From contig JAZUDW010000067.1 in assembly GCA_045639845.1 (NCBI GenBank), forward strand, positions 1 to 5,098: 5,098 nucleotides of DNA. Direction: 5' to 3'. Within the stretch, counting starts at the first letter, position 1. Every line of letters begins with the position of its first letter. Shown piece by piece: positions 1-4,411 of this stretch. Origin of the DNA: Colimorpha sp045639845 (lineage in GTDB: Bacteria > Bacteroidota > Bacteroidia > Bacteroidales > P3). The notes beneath the pieces were generated by a model that was given only the letters and a program-made list of their open reading frames with translations, did no database searches and had not been told where the DNA came from. Made by a program: the position numbers and the translations under genes.

Positions 1-358
1 GCTTCATCAACTTGCCTTCTCGACCAAGGACAAGAACTTGATTGCTATATTCGCCAAGCAGAATAATCCTATCTTTTGAAACGTGGCAGCTCTTAAAATA
101 TCCGTATTTTTTAGATAGGCTGTCAATGCTTATTGTATTGATGCATTTGCCTTCGGAATTGTATTCGCATAGAGTCTTTCTGGTTTTGAAATCCATGAAG
201 AAAAACGCATCGCCCGCATCATCCGATAGCCCTTGTGAAAATGAGGTACCTTGAGAATGTTGGAAGATAATAGACTCTCCAGTGTCAACGAGCTGTCCAT
301 GTCCGCTACATGCAGTCAGAATGAAGCTAATTAAAAGAAAAATCAGAGGGTGACTCAT
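1..358 (-). CDS. Lipoprotein, N-terminal part only (possible beta-propeller type)
   Basis: The frame is open from the ATG at 358 to the left edge, 119 complete codons with no stop, so the gene continues outside the window. The N-terminus MSHPLIFLLISFILTAC is a short hydrophobic signal ending in a lipobox (L14-T15-A16-C17), so export and lipidation at Cys17 are likely. The signal has no Lys or Arg before the hydrophobic core, which is slightly atypical. The mature part shows segments such as LCEYNSEGKCINTISI and DRIILLGEYSNQVLVLGREG. These look like successive beta-propeller blades of the NHL/6-bladed kind found in many Bacteroidales lipoproteins, but that is inference from pattern only. The function is unknown. 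The upstream frame is open for a while, and a GTG three codons before the ATG is the only other nearby start noted. The ATG lies in the loop of a perfect inverted repeat (342-375). Confidence 0.8.
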   Translation of the reverse strand, partial: MSHPLIFLLISFILTACSGHGQLVDTGESIIFQHSQGTSFSQGLSDDAGDAFFFMDFKTRKTLCEYNSEGKCINTISIDSLSKKYGYFKSCHVSKDRIILLGEYSNQVLVLGREGKLMK

Positions 359-375
359 ATTTGTCACCCTCTGAT
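342..375. repeat. Perfect 13-bp inverted repeat enclosing the lipoprotein start codon
   Basis: ATCAGAGGGTGAC at 342-354 is the exact reverse complement of GTCACCCTCTGAT at 363-375, with an 8-nt loop (355-362). In the minus-strand transcript the AUG (358-356) sits in the loop, and the purine-rich stretch just upstream, where ribosomes would bind, is in the stem. No T-run follows on either strand, so a simple intrinsic terminator is unlikely. A translational control hairpin or a protein-binding dyad is more plausible. A second, weaker hairpin lies beside it: TGTCTG 375-380 with CAGACA 391-396. Confidence 0.85.
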
Positions 376-418
376 GTCTGTTCTCATTTACAGACAGGGA
401 CAACAGTTGTTGGATTTG

Positions 419-426
419 CAAAGATA
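419..426 (-). promoter_or_regulatory. Candidate -7 box for the lipoprotein gene
   Basis: Read on the minus strand this is TATCTTTG, a full match to the Bacteroidetes -7 consensus TAnnTTTG. It would start transcription near 412 and leave a leader of about 50 nt before the ATG at 358. The matching -33 element is poor: at 19-nt spacing the minus strand reads CTAT, and the nearest TTTG is only 9 nt away. The promoter in the inverted repeat at 568-598 points the same way and is an alternative. Confidence 0.35.
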
Positions 427-486
427 AAGAATAAACAAACACTTGATAGATGAATTTATTTCGTAAATAATATCTTTCAAAAGAAG

Positions 487-516
487 TTGTGTATGTCAAT
501 AATTTTCGTATTTTTG
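487..516 (+). promoter_or_regulatory. Candidate plus-strand promoter of Bacteroidetes type
   Basis: TTG at 487-489, a 19-nt spacer, and TATTTTTG at 509-516 fit TTG-N19-TAnnTTTG. Transcription would begin near 523 and run into the gene-poor stretch from 560 on. No confident gene starts downstream, so the product, if any, may be an untranslated RNA or the weak open frame at 591-872. GTTGTGTAT (486-494), overlapping the -33 element, is repeated in inverted form as ATACACAAC at 552-560; over 18 nt the two copies match at 14. Confidence 0.45.
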
Positions 517-566
517 TACTAGAATTCAGTTTGTTATAAAAGGTTATCAATATACACAACTATTAT

Positions 567-599
567 GCAAAAATACAACCAATATTCCGATTGACAAAA
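567..599. repeat. Left arm of 33-bp inverted repeat
   Basis: This arm runs from GCAAAAATACAA (567-578) to GATTGACAAAA (589-599). It is the reverse complement of 1255-1287 at 32 of 33 positions; the single difference is C579 against the complement of T1275. The arms are separated by 655 bp. The flanks outside both arms show no matching target-site duplication that I can see, and similarity ends abruptly on both sides. Confidence 0.9.
568..598 (-). promoter_or_regulatory. Outward-facing promoter in the left repeat arm
   Basis: On the minus strand the arm reads TTTG (598-595), a 19-nt spacer, then TATTTTTG (575-568), a full Bacteroidetes promoter match. Transcription would begin near 561 and head toward the minus-strand lipoprotein gene at 358, giving a leader of about 200 nt. 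It faces the plus-strand promoter at 487-516, so the two would transcribe against each other. Confidence 0.55.
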
Positions 600-872
600 T
601 TTATTTTGACATTACCGAGGCCAAGTATCTCCACGATCGGAGCGAGTAATGATTTGAAAACGACCTTTATCCCTTTTGCAAAAGCCGGAAGGCGTAGCGA
701 AACCGACTTCTCTCAGTTTGTGGGGCAATTTTTGCTTAACCGGAACTTTGCCAAACAGCCAGCTGGGTTGTTCGCCAGAGATATCTGTAAGATAACATAT
801 TTCACTACTTTACAATATGTCAATTACCTCTTGGGCGGCCCCCTTGGTCATATCAAATATGCTCTAGATTAA
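591..872 (+). other. Unassigned stretch with an open frame, probably not a gene
   Basis: A 93-codon frame is open here, but its only start is a TTG inside the left repeat arm and I recognise no family in the product. The reverse strand also has a long readable frame, entered by an ATG at 851-849 and broken by one stop after 13 codons. This stretch is less A/T-rich than its surroundings, which would fit decayed coding sequence, an RNA gene, or cargo of a small element. CTTTTGCAAAAG is a perfect palindrome near 673-684. No function can be given. Confidence 0.25.
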
Positions 873-928
873 TTACGCCAACGGGTTGCATTATGTTTGA
901 AGTGTACTGTACAATAGATGATGTTCGT

Positions 929-1004
929 GGTATCATGCCATGAAACCATGGTATCAAGCCATGAAATGATCATTTCAAGCCATGATACCATCGTTTCATG
1001 GTGC
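929..1004. repeat. 21-nt tandem repeats forming a 64-nt interrupted palindrome
   Basis: Three 21-nt units (929-949, 950-970, 971-991) share the core TCAAGCCATGA or TCATGCCATGA, followed by a degenerate partial unit. Superimposed is a symmetric palindrome at 938-1001 centred at 969.5. Its arms are CCATGAAAC/GTTTCATGG, ATGGTATCA/TGATACCAT and a perfect 16-nt core TGAAATGATCATTTCA. They are interrupted only by a C opposite C and by AGCCA opposite AGCCA. GGTATCATG (929-937) can alternatively pair with CATGATACC (981-989). On the minus strand the units read as a seven-residue repeat of the SWLETMV type, which I take as a by-product of the 21-nt period. Confidence 0.85.
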
Positions 1005-1019
1005 AATTCTGTTGTTGCA

Positions 1020-1097
1020 GCATAGCTGTGAAGGCTATAGCAGCATGCTGTGAAGGCTATAGCTGCATAGCTGCGGAGGTTATAGCAGCATGCTGCT
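1020..1097. repeat. 22/23-nt tandem repeat array
   Basis: Units at 1020-1042, 1043-1064 and 1065-1087 plus a partial unit at 1088-1097 follow the pattern GCAT(A)GCTGTGAAGG then CTATAGC. Units 1 and 3 carry the extra A (GCATAGC) and units 2 and 4 lack it (GCATGC), so a 45-nt higher-order period is visible. Each full unit can form a small ATAGC/GCTAT-type hairpin, and junctions create palindromes such as GCAGCATGCTGC (1085-1096). No gene on either strand convincingly uses the array. Confidence 0.8.
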
Positions 1098-1254
1098 GGT
1101 TCGAACGCGGCCAATTGGGGGGTGATATTGAGCCGTTGTTTGCATCGAAGCAATAAGGCGAAATAGCGTTTCTTCATGCCATATAAATATTGTTGATATT
1201 GTATGTGTTATGGAGTTATTAACGGTGAGATGATGATAAGATGAATGTTTTTTT

Positions 1255-1287
1255 TTTTGTCAATCGGAATATTGTTTGTATTTTTGC
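1255..1287. repeat. Right arm of 33-bp inverted repeat
   Basis: This is the partner of 567-599, with one mismatch in 33. On its inner side it merges with an 11-T run (1248-1258), whereas the left arm has only four A's at the same place. The arm covers exactly the -33 element, spacer and -7 element of a promoter. Confidence 0.9.
1256..1286 (+). promoter_or_regulatory. Probable promoter of the mmd cluster
   Basis: TTTG at 1256-1259, a spacer of exactly 19 nt, and TATTTTTG at 1279-1286 match the Bacteroidetes housekeeping promoter. Transcription would start near 1292, about 200 nt before the mmdA ATG. The T11 run directly upstream could act as an A/T-rich enhancing element. The spacer holds a loose dyad, TCAAT-N6-ATTG, that could be an operator. 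No better promoter is visible between here and 1490. Confidence 0.65.
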
Positions 1288-1291
1288 AATA

Positions 1292-1490
1292 TGGCTGATA
1301 GTGAAAAATTATGTTAAAATCGGCTAGGATAATATATGAAATACGTTGAGACGGTGTGGTGTGAAACGATTTTAACTTAATGAAAACATGATGGTTAGTA
1401 CTCACTATCGGACAGACCGGTAGGGGAATGAAGGCGATGAGCCTGCCTCTGTCTAAAAATAATGAAATAATATAAAAGTATAGTATAACT
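1292..1490 (+). promoter_or_regulatory. Structured 5' leader of mmdA, unclassified
   Basis: Three stems are visible. First, GTTAAAATCG (1313-1322) pairs perfectly with CGATTTTAAC (1367-1376) and encloses 44 nt. Second, CTATCGG (1405-1411) pairs with CCGGTAG (1417-1423) around the loop ACAGA. Third, GACAGA-cc-GGTAGG (1411-1424) pairs with CCTGCCTCTGTC (1442-1453). The second and third share bases and cannot form together. Alternatively the ACAGA loop could pair with TCTGT (1448-1452) as a pseudoknot. No U-run follows, so control of translation or stability is more likely than termination. I could not assign a known riboswitch class. Confidence 0.4.
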
Positions 1491-3050
1491 ATGGCATTTG
1501 AACAAAAGATTAAAGAGCTTCTCGACAAACGTAACGAAGCGAGAATGGGCGGCGGCCAAAAAGGTATAGACAAGCAGCACGAGCTGGGCAAACTGACGGC
1601 CCGCGAGCGCATTGCTTTGCTGCTCGACGAAGGTTCGTTTGAAGAAACGGACATGTTTGTGACTCATCGCTGTACCAATTTCGACATGCAGAAGAAGTCG
1701 TTTTTGGGCGACGGCGTGGTAACCGGTCATGGTACTATCAATGGCAGACTGGTGTATGTGTTTGCCCAGGACTTCACTGTTTTTGCTGGCTCGCTCAGTG
1801 AGACTATGGCCCTCAAGATCTGCAAGATCATGGATCAGGCTATGAAGGTGGGTGCTCCCGTTATCGGTATGAACGACTCGGGTGGAGCTCGTATCCAGGA
1901 AGGTTGCAACTCGCTGATGGGCTTCAGCGAGATCTTCGAGCGCAACATCATGGCTTCGGGCGTGGTGCCTCAGATCAGCGCCATCTTCGGCCCTTGTGCC
2001 GGCGGCTCTGTTTACAGTCCTGCTCTCACCGACTTTATCTTCATGTCGAAGAAAAACAGCTATATGTTCCTCACTGGTCCCAAGGTGGTGAAGACCGTGA
2101 CCGGCGAAGATGTTTCGACCGAGAAACTGGGTGGTGCAATGGTGCATGCCACCAAGAGCGGTGTGGCCCACTTTGTGGGTGAAACCGAAGAGGCTACCAT
2201 TCAGCTGATGCGCGACCTGCTCGACTATCTGCCTAGCAACAATATGGAGACTCCTCCGCTGCGTCCCACCAACGACCCTGTGGATCGCAAAGAGGATCTG
2301 CTCAACGAGATTATTCCCGACAACCCCAACCAGAGCTACGATGTGAAGACTGTCATCAAAGCTATTGTTGACGATGGCCAGTTCTTCGAAATCCACGAGC
2401 GTTTTGCCACCAACATCGTCGTTGGTTTTGCCCACATGGGCGGTATGTGCGTTGGTATCGTAGCCAACCAGCCTAAGTCGATGGCCGGTGTGCTCGACAG
2501 CAATGCCAGCCGCAAAGGCGCTCGCTTTGTCCGCTTCTGCGATGCCTTCAATATTCCTTTGGTTACCTTGGTCGATGTGCCCGGATTCCTCCCTGGTACC
2601 GGTCAAGAGTACCAAGGTGTTATCGATCACGGTGCCAAGTTGCTCTTCGCCTATGGCGAGGCCACGGTGCCCAAAGTGTGCGTGACGCTGCGTAAGAGCT
2701 ACGGTGGTGCCTACATCGTGATGTCCAGCAAACCCCTCAAGAGCGACAAGAACTATGCATGGCCTTCGGCCCAGATTGCTGTGATGGGCGCCAGCGGTGC
2801 CGTAGAGGTGCTTCAAGGCCGCGCTCTCAAAGAGATTGAAGATCCCGAAGAGAAAGCCCGCTTCATGGCCGAGAAGGAGAAGGAGTACAACGATCAGTTT
2901 GCCAACCCCTATGCTGCAGCCAAGTTCGGTTATATCGACGATGTTATCGAGCCTCGCAACACCCGTTTCCGCGTGATTCGCGCGTTGCAGACCCTCGCTA
3001 CCAAGAAGGACTATCTGCCCATGAAGAAACATGGCAACATCCCTCTGTAA
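1491..3050 (+). CDS. mmdA: Methylmalonyl-CoA decarboxylase alpha subunit / acyl-CoA carboxyltransferase
   Basis: The 519-residue product is a full-length biotin-dependent carboxyltransferase of the PccB/MmdA family, usually about 510-520 residues. It transfers carboxyl between (S)-methylmalonyl-CoA or propionyl-CoA and biotin on a carrier protein, in the cytoplasm. The first crotonase-fold half carries NDSGGARIQEG (from residue 128) and the glycine-rich GPCAGGSVYSP (from 167), which forms the oxyanion/CoA site. The second half carries VDVPGFLPGTGQE (from 361) and SYGGAY (around 404), which serve the biotin side. A small epsilon-like subunit and a biotin carrier follow, and no biotin carboxylase is seen, which favours decarboxylase over propionyl-CoA carboxylase; sequence alone cannot separate them. 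The ATG is the natural family start (MAFEQKIKELLDKR), preceded by A/T-rich sequence. Confidence 0.93.
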   Translation: MAFEQKIKELLDKRNEARMGGGQKGIDKQHELGKLTARERIALLLDEGSFEETDMFVTHRCTNFDMQKKSFLGDGVVTGHGTINGRLVYVFAQDFTVFAGSLSETMALKICKIMDQAMKVGAPVIGMNDSGGARIQEGCNSLMGFSEIFERNIMASGVVPQISAIFGPCAGGSVYSPALTDFIFMSKKNSYMFLTGPKVVKTVTGEDVSTEKLGGAMVHATKSGVAHFVGETEEATIQLMRDLLDYLPSNNMETPPLRPTNDPVDRKEDLLNEIIPDNPNQSYDVKTVIKAIVDDGQFFEIHERFATNIVVGFAHMGGMCVGIVANQPKSMAGVLDSNASRKGARFVRFCDAFNIPLVTLVDVPGFLPGTGQEYQGVIDHGAKLLFAYGEATVPKVCVTLRKSYGGAYIVMSSKPLKSDKNYAWPSAQIAVMGASGAVEVLQGRALKEIEDPEEKARFMAEKEKEYNDQFANPYAAAKFGYIDDVIEPRNTRFRVIRALQTLATKKDYLPMKKHGNIPL

Positions 3051-3104
3051 TAGTAAATAATTATAGTTATTCATCTTTATAAATCAATTCAAAAAAAAAC
3101 AACT

Positions 3105-3377
3105 ATGAAACTGAACAAAGTTTTAATGGGTGGCTTCATGGCCCTCTCTTTCGCTTTCGCTATGGCTGCTTGCAATAGCAATGCTACTACCGAAGAAAAC
3201 GACACCACTGCTACCGAAGAGGTTGCTGCTTGCTGCGAAGAACATGCTGAAGGCTGCTGCCAGGCTGAAGAAGGCTGCTGCAAAGAAGGCGAAGCTTGCT
3301 GCAAAGAAGGTGAAGCTTGCGATCACCAGTGCGAGAAAGCTTGCGAAGGCAATGGCGAATGCTGCAAGAACAAATAA
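3105..3377 (+). CDS. Small cysteine-rich lipoprotein
   Basis: The 90-residue protein begins with a clear signal peptide (MKLNKVLMGGFMALSFAFA) ending in MAAC, so Cys23 should be lipidated. A Thr/Glu-rich linker (24-42) follows, then a tail with 13 cysteines: CC pairs at 43-44, 51-52, 58-59, 65-66 and 86-87, plus single Cys at 72, 76 and 80. His47 and His74 are also present. The tail contains a seven-residue repeat, CCKEGEA, encoded by two 21-bp copies (3276-3296 and 3297-3317) differing at one base. Such a tail suggests metal binding or redox chemistry outside the cytoplasm, but I recognise no named family. It lies 54 bp after mmdA on the same strand, so it is probably co-transcribed. It is not an OadG-type subunit: it has no cytoplasmic anchor, and the lipobox sends it outward. 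Confidence 0.85.
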   Translation: MKLNKVLMGGFMALSFAFAMAACNSNATTEENDTTATEEVAACCEEHAEGCCQAEEGCCKEGEACCKEGEACDHQCEKACEGNGECCKNK

Positions 3378-3393
3378 TATTTGTTGCTTGAAC

Positions 3394-3432
3394 GATATGG
3401 GATGTCTGTCTTAGGGCAGACTTCCCTATATC
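3394..3432 (+). other. Strong hairpin between lipoprotein and epsilon-like genes
   Basis: GTCTGTC (3404-3410) pairs with GGCAGAC (3415-3421) around a TTAG tetraloop. GGGA/TCCC and GATAT/ATATC extend it to about 16 bp, with one mismatch and one bulged T. No T-run follows, so it looks like an mRNA processing or stability element, or a partial attenuator, rather than a full terminator. Confidence 0.55.
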
Positions 3433-3490
3433 CACCTTGGTGACTTTGGATTGATTTTGAACTTGAAAGCTAAATAAAATATCATTTAAG

Positions 3491-3694
3491 ATGGAAGAAA
3501 ACAAACCTGCTGTGAATAGCGTGAGCCTTACCACCAACGAGGCGGTGTTGGCTGCTATTGCATCGGCTCTCACTCTGCTTACTCGGGAGATGCACGACCA
3601 TGAAGCCAACGTGATCACTATCCGTCGCGTGTCGGGCCCCAACTATTCCCCTTGGAGTGATAAGATTTATAATATGAACCCCTTTAAAAAATAA
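3491..3694 (+). CDS. Small decarboxylase subunit, epsilon-like / OadG C-terminal-like
   Basis: This 67-residue protein lies between mmdA and the biotin carrier. Its core reads EAVLAAIASALTLL (17-30), a charged stretch, ITIRRV, then SPWSDKIYNMN. That order (an Ala-rich helix, an I-R-R strand, then SPW and a conserved tail) is how the C-terminal region of OadG/MmdD subunits looks. In Veillonella the separate MmdE (epsilon) subunit of about 55 residues resembles just this part and stabilises the complex. By analogy this protein would bridge the carboxyltransferase and partner subunits in the cytoplasm. It has no N-terminal membrane helix, so it cannot anchor the complex itself. The assignment rests on motif pattern and position. 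The ATG at 3491 is the only sensible start. Confidence 0.7.
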   Translation: MEENKPAVNSVSLTTNEAVLAAIASALTLLTREMHDHEANVITIRRVSGPNYSPWSDKIYNMNPFKK

Positions 3695-3695
3695 T

Positions 3696-3733
3696 AGCAT
3701 CAAGGTTTTTTCTATGTCAACGACCTTCATGCT
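3696..3733 (+). other. Hairpin between epsilon-like gene and mmdC
   Basis: AGCAT (3696-3700) pairs with ATGCT (3729-3733) and AAGG (3702-3705) with CCTT (3724-3727), separated by a C opposite C; the loop is 18 nt. A short TTTT begins within the closing stem at 3733. It could be a weak attenuator or stability element tuning mmdC expression, but not a convincing terminator. Confidence 0.4.
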
Positions 3734-3749
3734 TTTGTGAAACAACAAT

Positions 3750-4298
3750 ATGAAAGAATATAATTTTAAAATTGGCGACCGTTCTTATCATGTAGCCGTA
3801 ATCGATATCGAAGGCAACGACATCTCTGTAGAGGTGAATGGTATTCCTTTCCAGGTAACTGTTGAAGAATCGATACCCAAACAAGTTCTTGAAACACCTG
3901 CTCCCGCACCCGCTCCTGCTCCTGAGGTTTCACCTGTGGCTGCCGCTCCCGTAGCTGCCGCACCTGCTGCTGCTCCCGTAGCTGCTGCACCTGCTGCCGC
4001 TCCCGTAGTTGCTGCACCTGCTCCCGCACCTGCTGCCGCTCCCGCACCCGCTGCATCTGTAGCTGCTCCTGCTGCTGGCGCTACTACTACAGTCAACTCT
4101 CCACTTCCTGGTACTATCGTTGATGTGCCGGTGAAAGTAGGCGACAAGGTTGAAGAAGGTCAGTGTGTGGTAGTTCTCGAAGCTATGAAGATGGAAAACA
4201 ACATCGAGGCTGAGGAGGCTGGCACAGTTGCCGAGATCCGTGTAAACAAAGGCGACTCCGTAATGGAGGGCGATGTGCTGATCGTTATTGCTCAGTAA
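3750..4298 (+). CDS. mmdC: Biotin carboxyl carrier protein of the decarboxylase (gamma subunit)
   Basis: This 182-residue biotin carrier has three parts. Residues 1-45 form a small beta-rich N-terminal domain typical of MmdC/OadA-type carriers. Residues 49-112 are a flexible Pro/Ala/Val linker. Residues 113-182 are a biotinyl domain with PLPGTI (118-123) and the biotinylation motif EAMKMEN, in which Lys147 is the acceptor, 35 residues from the C-terminus as is usual. It would swing carboxyl between MmdA and the decarboxylating membrane subunit. The linker DNA holds three 27-bp tandem repeats (3945-4025), so its length may vary between strains. The gene follows the epsilon-like gene by 55 bp. 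A biotin carboxylase partner is not in view; the beta (OadB-like) subunit, often adjacent in such clusters, is absent directly downstream. Confidence 0.92.
   Translation: MKEYNFKIGDRSYHVAVIDIEGNDISVEVNGIPFQVTVEESIPKQVLETPAPAPAPAPEVSPVAAAPVAAAPAAAPVAAAPAAAPVVAAPAPAPAAAPAPAASVAAPAAGATTTVNSPLPGTIVDVPVKVGDKVEEGQCVVVLEAMKMENNIEAEEAGTVAEIRVNKGDSVMEGDVLIVIAQ
3945..4025 (+). repeat. Three 27-bp tandem repeats in the mmdC linker
   Basis: Copies begin at 3945, 3972 and 3999, each opening with GCTCCCGTAG and encoding roughly APVAAAPAA. The repeats are in frame (multiples of nine residues), so gain or loss of a copy would lengthen or shorten the flexible linker without breaking the protein. Confidence 0.85.
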
Positions 4299-4411
4299 CA
4301 TTATCTACCGATACCGTTAGGATGGCCGTAGTGTATTTTGGTCGTCTGTTATCATCGGATTGTTGGTCAAGAATTATTTATTATAGAATATTACATTATT
4401 TATAATATATT

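Noticed and set aside
42..254. A 70-codon plus-strand frame
   Set aside because: It is antisense to the lipoprotein gene, which has a signal peptide and lipobox; the plus frame has no recognisable features.
929..1097. CRISPR array
   Set aside because: The units are contiguous, with no unique spacers of constant length, and the palindromes extend across units. No cas genes are visible.
1091..1115. tRNA 3' end or attachment-site remnant, because of GGTTCGAA
   Set aside because: The flanking bases do not form a proper T-stem and no acceptor or anticodon arm is present.
869..1177. A 102-codon minus-strand frame starting MKKRYFALLL with SWLETMV-like and CCYSLHSYAA-like repeats
   Set aside because: Its repeats simply translate the two DNA repeat arrays, no promoter is visible upstream, and the composition is implausible. 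The palindromic DNA structure explains the sequence better than a protein does.
1398..1453. Cobalamin riboswitch 3' part, because CACTA, GGGGAA, GGC-GATGA and CCTGCC occur in a suggestive order
   Set aside because: The full conserved core (CCGCAACTGT-like segment and complete B12 box) is not found upstream, so the match is too partial to call.
1395..3074. Long 559-codon open frame on the minus strand
   Set aside because: It lies opposite mmdA, whose motifs are unmistakable; the antisense frame is open because of codon bias.
3766..4301. Several open frames on the minus strand opposite mmdC, Ala/Gly- or Gln/Arg-rich
   Set aside because: They are antisense translations of the repetitive Pro/Ala linker.
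4299..4411. Promoter or terminator between mmdC and ftcD
   Set aside because: TATTTTGG near 4335 misses the TAnnTTTG spacing, and no stable stem with a T-run was found, so neither can be supported.
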